A stretch of 64,000 bases of DNA from the NCBI GenBank assembly GCA_958450325.1, contig OY288256.1, positions 48,874,953 to 48,938,952 on the forward strand, given 5' to 3'. A program made the translations under genes and the position numbers. Numbering within the stretch: the first letter of the stretch is position 1; each line of letters starts with the position of its first letter. Source of the DNA: Agrostemma githago (lineage: Eukaryota; Streptophyta; Magnoliopsida; Caryophyllales; Caryophyllaceae). This document shows positions 9,941 to 22,000 of this stretch, piece by piece. A model generated the notes under the pieces. The model did no database searches. It had not been told where the DNA came from and was given only the letters and a program-made list of their open reading frames with translations.

Positions 9941-12434
9941 GCTGTTTGTTGTAGCCCTTACGCTTTGATTAATTGTTATCGATAAATGGCATAATATCGA
10001 GTTTCAAGCGAGAAAGTGCGTTATTAAAAATCAAGCAATTTTCGAGGCATTTTGTAAAAAAAAAATTTCGTTGTTTTATTGATATAATAATAATCGGGCT
10101 AGGTGCCCAAGATGTTGTTTGATGGGGAGGTGGAGGACAGGTCCCTCGCACCTCCTGGACTCAAAGAAAAAAAACATTTATTTGTATTATTAAGTCTAGG
10201 CCCTATAGATGAACTAGACTCTGACTAAGACCGGCTATACCCCTAAGCATCGAGGCTTCCTCCTAGGAAGAACACCTTGATGGTATCGCTCGTCTTAACC
10301 ACTACAGATGTGGTTGCCTTGTCACTAGCCCCCCAAACGTGAGTTGCACTGTATGTGCTTTCACAGGAGGGAAGGTTTCGGTATCCACCAGGTTCTAGAT
10401 GTCGTGTTTGAGACGGTTGCAGTCCTTCATGTCGTGCCCCTTGCCCTGATGATATAGGCAGTAGGCACTGGGATCCCAGTCCGCATCCCGGGCCCTGAAA
10501 GGTGTATCTGGGGTGGGGGCGAGCTGATATAATTGCCAGTCGTCGTTCGCAATTCTGAGTGCCTCGGCGTAGGTCATGCCTAGGTCTGTCAGGCTTCTGA
10601 AGGGGTGCCCGCAAGAGCTGGGACAAACCTAGCCGGCTTGAGTCTTATTCTGTCCCTAGGGATGAAGGGCTTTTCATCTACCTCCTCTTGGGGGAGGTTT
10701 TGTGTTAGACCCTCTGGTTGTTGGCGGCCCTTCCAACTTGCCGAGTTGAAGGAGGATGTTTTCGTGAGTGGCGGTCATTTGGGCCATGGTAATTCGGAGT
10801 TCTTTGACAAGTCCTAGCATGGTGTTGAGTTGGTCGAGGTTGTTGCCGGAGGACATCCTTAGATTTGTGAAACAAAACTGAAGATGAGACTGGATCCACC
10901 CGACGACTTAGAGACTCGAGGAATGCTCTTGATCGACCGTCTCGGAAACGAGACCCTTGATTTGCACGTGTGTTGCGGTCATCGGATTTGGGACTCGGGT
11001 GCTTTAGACTCTTGTGGTATTCGGCGCAACGCCTAATAGACTCGTATCTCGGGAACGAGTCTCGGGAGTGAGATTTGAAGAAGAGGACTTCTCGAGATGA
11101 GATGACCCAAAATGTAAGACCTCGAACAGAGGCGACCCTAGTAACTAACACAGATAGTTAATCACGCGGTTGCACGACGTAAGTAATTGATCTTGATCTC
11201 GGCTCAGAATCAAAGAGTTTTGATGTTTCGAAAACTAATGGGTTTTGAACGCAAACTTTTTTTTTTTGAAAGTGTGAGAGCTCGTAAAATTGGTGTTAAG
11301 ATGTGTTGAAAAGGTGTTGCTATGTGAACATTGAGGATTCGACGATAGCAAAAGTGTGAATATTATATTTGCAAAAGAAGCGCGGTTCTAAAGGAACCGG
11401 TTTTGAAAATGATAATGTTGTGCTTTTCATCGAGACTACTATTAATTAGTTAGTTCGATGTTTTGCGGTGTAGACGGTGTTTGTGGTGTCTGTGATGGTG
11501 CTTTGGGGGTGTGACTAAATCCTCATTATAGAATTTAGGTAGTGAAAGTGTTTTTAGTAAACTTTTAAATTGGGTGACCCGTACTTGTCGGGTAATTGGC
11601 ATTTCGAAGGTGGTGGCGGTGCGTTGTGAAAAATATTCTGAGGGTATAACCGTTTTGGGTTCCTCGACTTCATTAATTGAAGTTTTGGTGTGTTAACGGT
11701 ACGTGCGAAAAGATGACTTGACAAATAAAATGTAACCGTTTTAGGTGCCTTGGTCCCATTGGTTGGGAATTTGGCGGTAATAACGGTACTCGTTGTTGTT
11801 TGGAAATGACGAGTTTTACTTTGGCCAAAGCAATGGCGCTCAAAAGGGTCTTTTGAAAATGTGGAGTGTAAGATTCGCTATGGTGACGGTGCTAAAATGT
11901 TTTTTTTTAAAAATGGTTTTGATTTAGCCGGAACATCGACGCTTAAAAGGTGGTTTTGAAAAGAAGATGTTCTTTTTTTCGAAAATGGAGTTGGGTGCGG
12001 TTGAATATGTTGTCGTGGTTGAATCCATATTTTAGTGTATTATTTGGGTTGTTCAAACACGGTACACATAACTAGGAATGCGTACACTCATGCAGGATGC
12101 AGACACGAGTAAGTTAGGGTAGTCTACCGACCACGAATAGTCTTTGCTTAGGTGACGACTGGTCACCTGGGGAGGTGAGTGTCATACCGTCTGCTTAGAA
12201 CCACTCGTTTGGTATATCCACGGAATATGCGGCTGCCTTGGACGGCCAGAGCGCCAACCGAGGTTCTCTCCGCGTGTCCATAAGGATCTTACCTTGAAGA
12301 TGTCGATTGGTCCTAATATCGGCTAGGGTGAGCTTTTTAGGGCCAAAACCTGTAGTGACCACAACAAGGAACTAGGAAATGAGCTTCACTGACCTCGTTA
12401 GAGTTACACCACCGCTGGAAACTTGTTTCCAAAT
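9941..12434 (-). mobile_element. Internal region of a shortened Tat element: 5' leader plus shrunken gag
   Basis: On the minus strand the order is LTR (12,455 and up), primer site (12,435-12,454), a leader of about 1.6 kb without coding potential (12,434-10,857), then a small gag remnant (10,856-10,243). 9,941-10,242 is AT-rich with no recognisable product. Protease, RT and integrase are absent before the sequence is interrupted at 9,940 by the neighbouring plus-strand element. The missing part may continue beyond the left edge of the window. Confidence 0.65.
10243..10856 (-). pseudogene. Shrunken Tat gag remnant with zinc-knuckle-like motif
   Basis: A likely start at 10,856 gives MSSGNNLDQLNTMLGLVKEL, a helical N-terminus, and the frame closes after 60 residues. 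A second segment (10,577-10,395) encodes AYCLYHQGKGHDMKDCNRLK. Its C-x2-H-x4-H-x4-C spacing matches the intact Gag of element H (CQYHRGNGHDTEKC). The capsid-type core that lies between these in element H is not visible, so the gene has lost its centre or has mutated beyond recognition. Such a Gag cannot be expected to assemble on its own. The element would depend on relatives for all functions. Confidence 0.65.
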
Positions 12435-12454
12435 CCCTAGTGGAGTCGCCAAAC
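12435..12454 (-). promoter_or_regulatory. Primer-binding site (tRNA-Arg type)
   Basis: Minus-strand GTTTGGCGACTCCACTAGGG directly follows the LTR end TCCACA. It differs at a few positions from the TTTGGCGACTCCGCTGGGGA site at 27,001 and the one in element H, which match the tRNA-Arg-type primer known for Ogre/Tat elements. Confidence 0.75.
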
Positions 12455-14186
12455 TGTGGACGTTCGTCCGCACCGCCCGTAGCCCTGCGCGGTATCGACC
12501 TGGTTTCATTGCGGCGGCTACCCATGCGGCCCCATCCCGATCGGGGGCCGGTCCGATCTCGCATACGGGGCGAATGTGTCGGACTTCGATTTGGATGATG
12601 ATTCAGAATAGTACCAGACGGGTGCAGGCACCCGTGTTTCCGTTGGAATCGAGTCGTGGTTGTAAATGTTTAAAGGTTGATATGTTTGGTAAGGCGTCCT
12701 TTTTAGTGAACCGAATTTGTTGCCGATTGATGGAGTCGCCACCAAGTCAATTATGGGGACTCGGAACCGTTCAATTCAACTTTGATCCATAGCCGGCTCA
12801 AAGCTGAGTGGCACGGGACCTAAAGATAAAGACTTGTACCCTTAAGCACTTCATGCCTGGAATGACTCTCATTGCCAATGGTTTCGGACATCCGAAAATC
12901 GTCGATTCTGAGTAAGGGGTGAGGGTACGTATTGGGAAGCCAACATCTGTTAGACGTCGACACCCAATCCCGCCCGCATATAGCGACCTCTACTATTCAA
13001 TCGGTGGCAAACTTTGTTCCTTTATTGTGGCGGAAGTACGGTAACATCCATTGTTTTCATCCTATGTCTTTGCTATGTCGGTTGTTTAAAGACAAGTAAG
13101 CTTTGTAGTCGAAGTACTTGTGTTTACATTCTTTGCATGCGATTTCACGTGACAAGCATGCCATGAAAAGATGCACATAGGAGAGTAGAGGGTACTAAAT
13201 ATTATACGTATTAGCAAATCAGAGTTAAGGTGATAATACGGATATTAGTCGTTCTCGTGGTATACCTTACCTGGTATTCTGCTTAAGATGCGTCGGCTCG
13301 GTATTAGTATGGATGCATCAAACCATGGGTGGTGAGCATCGGGACTAATACGGAACCCGACCATCGCTTTGTTCAGTTTTAGCTTGTTTTCTTTTTGAAT
13401 TCCCTGTTTGGTGATTTAGCATGCGATTATAAGGTCATAAAATTGGTAAATCATACGGAAGCGGTAAATACGAGATGTAAGTAAATCACATAGTGAGAAG
13501 TTGCACCCTCCGAGTGTACACTAAACGGGACACGATGCGTAGATTATTGAGAACTGATCTCGGAACTACTCGGGTTTAGTTAAGGTTTTTTAGTGCTATG
13601 ATTGAAGTTGAGGACGTTACGTATGTTTATAACGTGCCATGGACCCAGCGCCCACGTTTGACATTATCGAAGTGCATAATAAAAGTGCAGAAATGTAAAA
13701 TTTTGTTTAGACGACAACCTAGTGACAGTTCCACTTCGAGGCGGATCCTCCTAGCTCGTCCTGCGGTGATTCCGGCAGAGCTTCGCTACTATTCCGAGTG
13801 GAGTGAAGTGCTCTAAAGTGAGAAGTAGCGTCGATTCCTTTATCGGGACAACGATCGAGTGGATCGTAGGCATCGTAGGCCTCAATGGCCAAACTACGAT
13901 GCCGAAATGCAAAGGACCTAAAGTTTCCGATGATGAGTCGTTATTGGTTTTGAGCGAATATCCGATGACGCCATTTGAACGCCGTGACAAATTGATTTTT
14001 TTCGATCGAATGCATTCGATAATCAATTTTGCCCAAAGTCCGCATAACCATCCGTCAGGACGCACGGGAGTTGGTGCCTCACAATTTAGGCGCACCACCC
14101 CAGGCGCATGATGGTAAAGGGGCCTCATGGCGTGCGCCTGACCCATCAGATTATGACGCGACCGTAGAATCCTTCGTCGAGTAATT
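12455..14186 (-). mobile_element. 5' LTR of the minus-oriented Tat element
   Basis: On the minus strand it ends in CGTCCACA next to the primer site. From 12,455 to about 13,860 it is the inverted homologue of the LTR at 7,810-9,940. Beyond 13,860 the match is lost. The remaining ~320 bp (with GGCGCACC and GCGCCTGA words near 14,090-14,145) may be a diverged U3. The outer boundary is not resolved and 14,186 is an estimate, set where the next LTR-like sequence begins. Confidence 0.6.
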
Positions 14187-15598
14187 TCAATGTCATTTTT
14201 AAATGTCGCTCTACATGTTTGATGTTGATTATGTAATCAAATGTCACGCATGAAGGGTCATCGAAAATCGAAGTAATACGAAACCTAATGATGTCAATCT
14301 GAGCGTCGTACGGTCCACGGGACGTGATAACAACGCCGCAATACGGAAGGCTCCGATATTCGTGTTAAGTCGATAAATTCGATTTAAATCATAAACCGGG
14401 ACGATCAAGGACAAGTACCCAATCATGGTCGAAACGAGGTATTGTAGACTTTCGATGTAGTTCACAACGATACAAATTTCCCCAAGGGAATTACACTTGT
14501 GACGTTAGTGAACACGTGCTAATCTATCACGTGTCTCCTTTCAAAACCCACATTCCATATTCATTTTCATCCCATTATGACTTTGAGTGAACGCCTCACG
14601 ATGTTAACCGAATATCGACGACTCCTTAGTCGAACCCGGTATACGATGAATCAAGGAAATCCAATTTCACTAGGATAAGTCGGGACGAGACATCGAGGTC
14701 TTGGGATCAAGCTAGTATCATGTTTCGATCCCGAATGCTGCCTGTTTAGGCTCCCTGGTACAGGCGCCTGAATGCTAGGTCGCTACACATCAGGCGCCTG
14801 AGTTCCAGGTCGCACCAGCTTACGCGCCCGAGCCTCTGTACTCTGATCAATACACAACGTAATTCCTCATTGAACGGAGTCTTTCCAATCGTTCGGTTTA
14901 TAATTCGCGTTTCTAATTACGGGTTCGTCTATAGTTTCGTTAGCGTTTCTAACTCGATAATATTATTGCTTGTCATATTGTGAAATCCGAATTGTATTCC
15001 GCCCGTGTAACTTGTAATCTATTTTCAAGTTATTTATTTCCGTTGCTTTGCATTTATTGTTTTCAAATGAACATCACATGCTAAAACAATTCGACATATT
15101 TTACGATTCATTAAACGACATAACAAACGCATATTTCACATGTATAGCCTAAAATAATGGTTGTCACACATTTTCATCGTCTTACTAACGCACGCACTTA
15201 AAGACCGATCTTAGTAGAGGCCCCTATGTGCGGGCGGGGTTGGGTGTCCTTCGTGGGCTTCCCAACACGTACCTTCACTCCTTACTCAGAACCTTCAGTT
15301 TCCAGATGCCCGAAACCATTGGCAACGAGAGTCATTCGATACACGATATTTGATAATTCGACATCGGTATCGTTATGCATAGGGAGGAACCCATCAAGCT
15401 CTAGTACTATAAGGCAAGTGCTTTGTGCGCGATAGGCCTAAGTATAGAGTGGGTACGAATGGGTCCGAACTCTCACAATGTTCGGTGGCGACTCCAACTT
15501 CGATTAAATTTCAATTCGAGAACAATCTTACCACGAGATTCATTCGCCTACCCAAACACACGCGTGGCCGCGTCGGGGTTGATCTAATCATGTCCACA
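14187..15598 (+). mobile_element. Tat LTR copy F (plus orientation), 5' part missing
   Basis: It ends with the diagnostic CGCGTGGCCGCGTCGGGGTT block and TGTCCACA at 15,598. It carries the conserved U5 features GTAGAGGCC, GGCGGGGTTGGGTGTCC and ACTCCTTACTCAGAACC. It is the inverted homologue of 23,172-24,545, and similarity to that copy starts at about the same internal point, so both lack an ordinary TGTAGACACC start. CAGGCGCCTGA words lie at 14,757-14,840. It is followed directly by integrase coding sequence, not by a primer site. Confidence 0.7.
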
Positions 15599-16022
15599 CA
15601 CACCATTTTACCTAACCTATCGTTTGGAGGCAGTGCAACCAATAGAGTTAGAAATACCTTCTCTAAGCATACTAGCCGAGAGAGGCATTCCCTTAGGGGA
15701 ATTGAACCAAAAACGTTACGATGAACTCGTTTTTTTAGATGAGCGTAGAATACACGCACTATCCAATGTTCAAGCCTACCAACAAAGAATACAACAAGCC
15801 TTCAACAAACGAGTCAAGTCTCGGAACATACTTGAGGGAGATCTAGTGGTTAAGTCCATTACAACCCCACTTTTCGTCGACCCTAAGGGAAAGTGCAAAC
15901 TTAACTAGGCGAACCCTTACTTTGTCAAGAAAATACTCATGGGAGGCGCCGGATAATCACCGATACATACGGTTAAGAATTCTCAACCCCTACCAACATG
16001 GATCAACTCAAACGCTATTACC
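15599..16022 (+). pseudogene. Integrase C-terminal fragment of Tat pol
   Basis: The plus-strand reading ...EAVQPIELEIPSLSIL, NKRVKSRNILEGDLV and NPYFVKKILMGGA aligns with the last ~140 residues of the integrase frame of element H (EAVQPVELEVPSLRIL, NKRVRPRNIKEGDLV, GPYLVKKILSGGA). A stop interrupts at CKLN, a frame shift follows MGGA, and the shifted frame ends PTNMDQLKRYYP as in element H. Everything upstream, including the catalytic core, is cut off at 15,598 by LTR copy F. The fragment shows that the antisense PMD cassette to its right lies 3' of a plus-strand pol, the usual Tat arrangement. Confidence 0.85.
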
Positions 16023-16368
16023 CTAACCTTCCAAGCATCACATCCTGATCTTTAAACTGGGGTGAAAACCCATACAAAAACACTCTATACATCCCGCATC
16101 GATAATTGGCATAACGGGTCTAAAGCACAAAATCACTCGCACTTTACGAACTACGAATATTGTTTGATTCCGTCTAATCACAGATACAACAAAAATAACA
16201 AGATCGACTGCAATCGATTCATGCACAAATCGAAACTCATCATACGCTTCGATTAACAAAGTGATTACAATGACGAAGCACACTAAACAAAAACGACGAG
16301 CCAAGGACGAAGTGAAAACCCGAAAGGGCGCTCTGGGAAAAATGAAGAATCAAGTTGCGAGTCGTCGT

Positions 16369-16408
<40 letters not shown>

Positions 16409-16699
16409 GACGAGCCGAGGATGGAGTGAATACAAGAAATGGCGCTCCGGGCAAAATGAAGAATCGAGTTGCGAGCCACCACAATAAAAAACAAAAGCCA
16501 AAAAAACGTATGCTTCTCATTAATGCAAATCAAGAAAAATCAAGCCTTTTTCGAACCCTTACATCAAGCATCCAACAACCGGGTACCCCGGGAGCAAAGA
16601 CGTGTCAGCAAACTCCACAAAAACTAGTACTAAGACGCTGCATAATATTACATAGTACGACATAATATTAACGGCTAGGCCCTACAGGTCCATGTTTTC
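16023..16699. repeat. Spacer with a duplicated ~75-bp segment around an (AT)n run
   Basis: Two diverged copies of a segment starting GACGAGCC(A/G)AGGA and ending AAGTTGCGAG-type sequence (16,287-16,365 and 16,408-16,480) flank an uninterrupted (AT)n microsatellite at 16,372-16,406. The rest of the spacer between the integrase tail and PMD1 shows no gene. Confidence 0.7.
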
Positions 16700-18174
16700 C
16701 TATCCATTACCCTTCGGGTGCGCTTCCTTAGGCTTCTCATCATGGGCCTCTCGAATACAAGCGTTCACCTTTTCAGCCAATTGTGGGCCCAACAAATCCC
16801 ACGCGTCATCTTCATTCTTGTCTTTAATACGGGTCTTGTATGTCTTGACCCGCTTGGACCAGCTTACGGTATTAGGATCGGAAACACTGTCTTTGGTAGG
16901 GCGTTTAGCAACGTTAGCTCGCATAGCTTCCTTATTCTGTAGCCCCGCAATCTCCATAGTTCTCAATCTCTCCCGCCCCGCCGGATCTTCACAAACCCTC
17001 CACCGAGTATAGGAGGGAGGTTTCCATCGACTGTTCGCCTCGGGAACGACATGTATAGTCCTCCATCTCCAAGTCATTTCGAGTTCCCTAAGAGCATCCT
17101 TTCCTCACGGATGGGAATCAATAACAATAGTGTCAACCTCGGGAATGGTTTGTGCCCTTCCCATTTAGCGCATTAACCTGTCCGGATAAACGGAGACACA
17201 TGCACTCAAGGACAAAACCCGCATAGTACGGGCCGACGATAAGAACGGGAGGCCGATGTATCTCTTAACATGATGCCGCCACGGGACAATCCATCTAATA
17301 ACGATCCCTTCATCACCATGCAAGCGAGAGAACCATTCGTCTACAGTGTGATTAAGATCCCGAAGGGGTACTACACTCCACATGGCAAGCCTCTTGCAAT
17401 TATAACCTTGAATAAGCCGATGTGGCTCAATTCGACGTATTCTCTGCCGCAGCCAATTCAATCCTTCATGAACCCAATACAATACAATGTCACAACTTTG
17501 AATTATGGTAGATTTGAATAAAGTGAAAAAAATGCACCATGACATACCTATAAAATGGTTTTAGAAGCACGAAATGGAGCACGATAAATTCGTGCGCGCG
17601 TGTCAAGACCCATTATAAGCTTACCCAAAATGACCCAAGAGGGCATTCGTCCATGTTCCATCTCCATTACAATAACTATAACGCGAGGGTTACCTCAACC
17701 ATCATTCACCGATGCATCCTCAAACAAATAGAAACACACTATCGCAATGCTAAGAGCATGCTTGCGAGCTAGAGGTGAAACACAATAAGCGTCCTTTCGT
17801 GAGAAGTCCATGACAAGGTGCTCTAAATTAATAGAACCTTCACGAAAGAAAACCTCGGCCTCTTCCGGCAGAAGAATGTGTAAAAACCGATGAAACCGCT
17901 CCATAGGAACATCACCTTGAACCAGGATGGAAGGGTAAAATGAATGCCACCCTCCAATTTCGTCTATCTCCTCGGGAAGAAGACACACACTCGAAAATGC
18001 AAAAACATGATACTTAGCATTCCAAAAGCGCGAACATGCAATTAGAAAATCATCTTGCACTTTAATTTGCTTCAACGATGTAATAGCATATAAACCGTCA
18101 CTTAACAAGTCTTCAAGTACACCATTCTTGAAGGAATTCATCCACTCGATCAAAAGACGGCCGAAACCCGACAT
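16700..18174 (-). pseudogene. Antisense PMD1 gene, copy B (degenerate)
   Basis: Exon 1 starts at 18,174 with MSGFGRLLIEWMNSF and carries NAKYHVFAF and LLPEEIDEIGGW, aligning with HHVFAFPRGEMCPFPEEIA in the PMD1 of element H. It is broken by TGA at SVNDG (TGG in copy C). The donor is near 17,548 (TAGGTATG). Exon 2 (about 17,495-16,700) encodes LNWLRQRIRRIEPHR, then VIRWIVPWRHHVKRYIGLP and VSVYPDRLMR, matching the second exon of the H copy (LIRWTVAWWFLSKLTGLA, VHIYPDRLLR). A charged tail rich in K, R and E follows (17,077-16,700). Its own TATA box is at 18,253. Together with PMD2 copy B it forms a two-gene cassette antisense to pol. Stops and shifts make this copy inactive. Confidence 0.7.
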
Positions 18175-18252
18175 GACTCGATAAATCAAGAATGGTTATC
18201 AAGACACTTAGGTGTTGATTATGTCTACAAGAGAACACTAATAACCCACACA

Positions 18253-18258
18253 TATATA
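18253..18258 (-). promoter_or_regulatory. TATA box of PMD1 copy B
   Basis: TATATA on the minus strand, about 80 bp before the ATG at 18,174. The same block is conserved upstream of PMD1 copy C (31,906-31,912). GGCGCCTGA-like words lie 50-120 bp further upstream (18,308-18,375). Confidence 0.55.
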
Positions 18259-18289
18259 GCTACAATGGCGTCATAATTAGGAAATTGCA

Positions 18290-19066
18290 AAAATATCCAT
18301 AATCAAGAACCAGGCGCATGAGAGCTTGGCCACCCGGAACCAAGCGCCTGAACACCAGGAAGCCAGAGGGCCAACTTCTGAATTTCAGGCTGTCAGTCGT
18401 GCCGCGCCTCATTCCCCTGCTATTCGACGACCTCAAGCGATAGGAATGGTTTCTCAAATCGGTTGTATCCTTTTCCAAAGCTCAAGAGCACGATACAAGG
18501 AAAATGCACGAACGAAATTCCATGGTCAGCGATGGACGATTTTCGTCAATCCGATCCGTCGGACTTTGACATTTTTTTTTCTTTGGGGGATAAGCTACCT
18601 CACCTAGGCGTGTAGCCCTACGCGGCATTGTCAATAAAGCATAAAAAGTGGTCCATTTTTTTTTATTCCGCTTTGTACATAAGCGTCAATATCCAAACAT
18701 GAATATACATTTCTGCAGCATTGTAAACACACTTGGTCAAAACATTTGGTCGTCAAGCATTTTATACATGTGTCAAACATGTTTTACACATTTTGAGTCA
18801 AATGTTCTAATCGACGTCCTACTTGATCCAGTTCCCAGATCCAACTAGCAAATTTTAAGCATCCTGAAAAACATTTCCGCGCTCTCGTTCACCCCTAACG
18901 CATTTAAAACGCCTTAATTCAGGGCTCAACCATAAGCAAATCAACTCTAGAGTGCTTACGTGATTACGTGTTATCTAGGCTAACATTTCAGGACTACAAC
19001 AAAAGCAAGTCAATCAAGCACAAGAATGTTTGGTCAAATGTACAAGTATACAAATTGATACAAAAC
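18290..19066. other. Intergenic region between PMD1 and PMD2, copy B
   Basis: It contains a cluster of AGGCGCATGAG, AAGCGCCTGAACACCAGG and CCAGAGGGCC words at 18,308-18,390, then the flank shared with 252-818 and 36,450-36,932. No gene is seen. Conservation across three copies suggests promoter (of PMD1) plus 3' flank (of PMD2). Confidence 0.5.
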
Positions 19067-22000
19067 TCAGTTTACAAATAAAGGAGGACCCCTAGAGGCT
19101 GCCGCTACAGCCAATACAAGCTCACCGATATTATCATCTAAACTTAGATCCTCCATATCGAAAGTAGAAGACCCCATACCGTCATCTGCTGAACAACCTT
19201 GACCAGCCAACATGTCCACGATAGCCATCCCCGTACTGGGACCCTCTCTTGAAGGCCCGACTTCTTCAGAAACACCGGTAGCCCGATCCTCAGCCACGAC
19301 CTCAGTCTCTACCTCCGCCTCATCCTCAACCTCAGTCTCAACCCTAGCCTCGCCCTGCGTCAAGTTCTCAACCTGAAACCGGGCCAGTTGTTCCCTCAAC
19401 CTAGCGTTCTCGATATCCCGGGCCCGCAAAGAGTAGATCATACTGAGCTCAGCCGCCTCGAGCTCTACTACCCGCGCTCCCAACTGTGCTACCATGTCGG
19501 GAACGTACTGCAAAAGACATACTATTCTTAGGAAAAAGCCAAAAAAACTAGACAAACAACTAGCCTAAAACCACCTACAAAAACAATACTTACCAATCAA
19601 GGCCCCGACGTGTCACAAGCCGAGGCAAGAGCCCTCCCTGATGCGTAGGCCCGAAAGCGGTTGGCAGCCTGCCATAACCGCTGATGGGTAGCCGACGATA
19701 CCTGAACAATAAAATCAAACACGTTAGCCAACAAAACGTAACCAACAAAAGCAACTTCAAAGCAAAACCACAAAAAGCGAACCCAGTACACCCGGTCGCG
19801 CCATTCCATTCCGGCCTCCAGCTCCTCCACGAAGCTGGGAGGAAGAGGCTCAGTGAAGGCACCTTTAGCCGCATCCACCCTAAATAACGTCAAAGGGAAG
19901 TCTAGGGGTTGAATAGCGTCAGCCGGATCATCCAGCTAGAACAAAAGCACACCATTTCAAAATACGGCAAACTCAAACCCGATAGTAGAAACAAAACAAA
20001 AAAACAAAGAACAACCAAAAACTTACCACGATGCGGTGATAAGCCAACCGCTGACAGACATGAGACACGTACAAGTAGGGGTGTTCACCGGTCCAAACCC
20101 GGACCGGACCGGACCGGACCGGTTTGACCCGCGGACCGGAAATCCCAAAAAATCAAACCCACGGACCGGACCGGTTACAAAGAAACCCAGACCGGACCGG
20201 ACCGAACTCTATTAAGACCGGACCGTAAAAATGCACTAAATTTGATATTTTTTTTAATGTGTGAAACGGACCGGAGACCGGTCACCAACTTTTTTGCGAC
20301 CCGGAGACCGGACCGGTACGTGCCCCGGTCTGGACCGATCCGGACCTTACGGTCCGGTCCGGTCCGGTTTGCCGGTCCGGGTTAATTTTTGAACACCCCT
20401 ACGTATAAGGCACTGGGCACCAGTAGCGCCTCGCCTCCCTCACCATCCTTATCCTCGCAGGCCTCAGCCATAATCGAAGGCCTAAACATTGTCCGGAGAG
20501 GGTCAACCGGCACCCTAAACTCGTCGTAGGGCCTCTTCTCCAAATACCAAACTGGGTGGAATAGCGCGGAGAGGAACGTTCTCCTGTAGCTTCTCGACCT
20601 CAACTCTACCCCCACATACTCGGGAAAACCCTCATAGTTGGCCCAAGGACGGGCCACAAACTGCAAAACCCAAACATATATTGCATCTCAAAACTCCTAA
20701 CCTTGGGGGCTACCTAAGAAAGCAAATGAAAGAAGTCTTACATCCTCGAGACGTAGCTGGTTCATCGGCACGTTCTCCGTCGAATAGTGGCTCGTAGTCA
20801 TCTTGGTCTGAGCCAACCTCCACTCGATCTCAGCCGAGAACTTAGCTGGGCGAACCAGAACCGTCATAGGGGCCAAACATGGAAAGTAAGAATAGATCCA
20901 GGCCTGCAAAACCCGAGACACCGTCAATAAACAAAACAAAAACCAACAAAATCAAACCAGATGCAAGTTCAGTAACTAACCTCCAGCACGAGACCTGGAC
21001 CCAGGATGGGTATGGCTGAGTCGGAGGCCACCCTCTACAGCCTCACCATAGCCTGCAAACAGCGAGTCATCTCCGTAAAATCCGCCGTCGCCCAATCAAA
21101 ACGACCCAGCTGACTCAAGTTAGCCTGAAAAGGCAAATCCTAGTACTAAACCTCTCGCCCTTGTCCGAGAAGTGGGTCGAACCTAGGAAATACCACAACC
21201 ATAGACGGGCGCATGCACCGCCGTGTTAGGCTCCCGACCCTCCAAAACTGCCACTCTCTCAAACTGGTCGGTGATACAGGAAATAGCCAAGGCATGGGGC
21301 GAGCCATAAGATGAAAGCTCCAAGTAATCCCCGATCCAGCCCTTAACCTCGGCGTTATCCAGCCTAGGGCCCTATGGCGCTCACCTAATCAATTCGGGAC
21401 CCCATGGTAGTCCCGTAATCACCTTAAAATCCGCAAGTATCATGCCGACCTCCCCAAACGACTTATGAAATGCCGAGGTCGTGTCATGAAAGCGATCTAC
21501 CATCTCTCTAATTAGCATTAGGTTACTCTTGGTTTAGCAACCTACCAATCCACCCCAATGCTCAACTAAGGGACCGAAGGCCATCCCCAAAATCAACTCC
21601 TTAGCCTCGGGGCTAAGCTTCTAGGAGTACACCTCCAAGCATGTCATAAACCTTGAAAGGGTCCTCATCGGACTTGAGAGCTACAAACCATGATGATACG
21701 AGAGCTAGTGTAAATGAACCTTACAAGTATAAATCGATACCAAATTCAAATCGACGACGAAAATAATCAAAACTACTCACTTTGCCATTAATGGTACGAA
21801 GAGACACATGCAAATTCGGACAGAGTAGCAGTTGTCGTCCATCCCAATCCCTTGCTCAAATGGGATCTACGTAAGTTGCCTCCTCGGCCTCGTCAGTAGG
21901 CCTAGGTACATACCTGCCTTCTCCGATGGACAATCACGGGCAAGGCATGCCTCTTAAATCGGTCGAAATCAGCCTCATTTACCGTCTCGGGCTCCTGTTG

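Noticed and set aside
7810..14186. Head-to-head LTRs (7,810-9,940 and 12,455-14,186) as the product of self-integration
   Set aside because: The left LTR is preceded by its own polypurine tract and 3' UTR and the right one is followed by its own primer site and leader. One element inserted into another of the same family is simpler.
16372..16406. (AT)n run as a regulatory or recombination site
   Set aside because: An ordinary dinucleotide microsatellite; nothing else supports a function.
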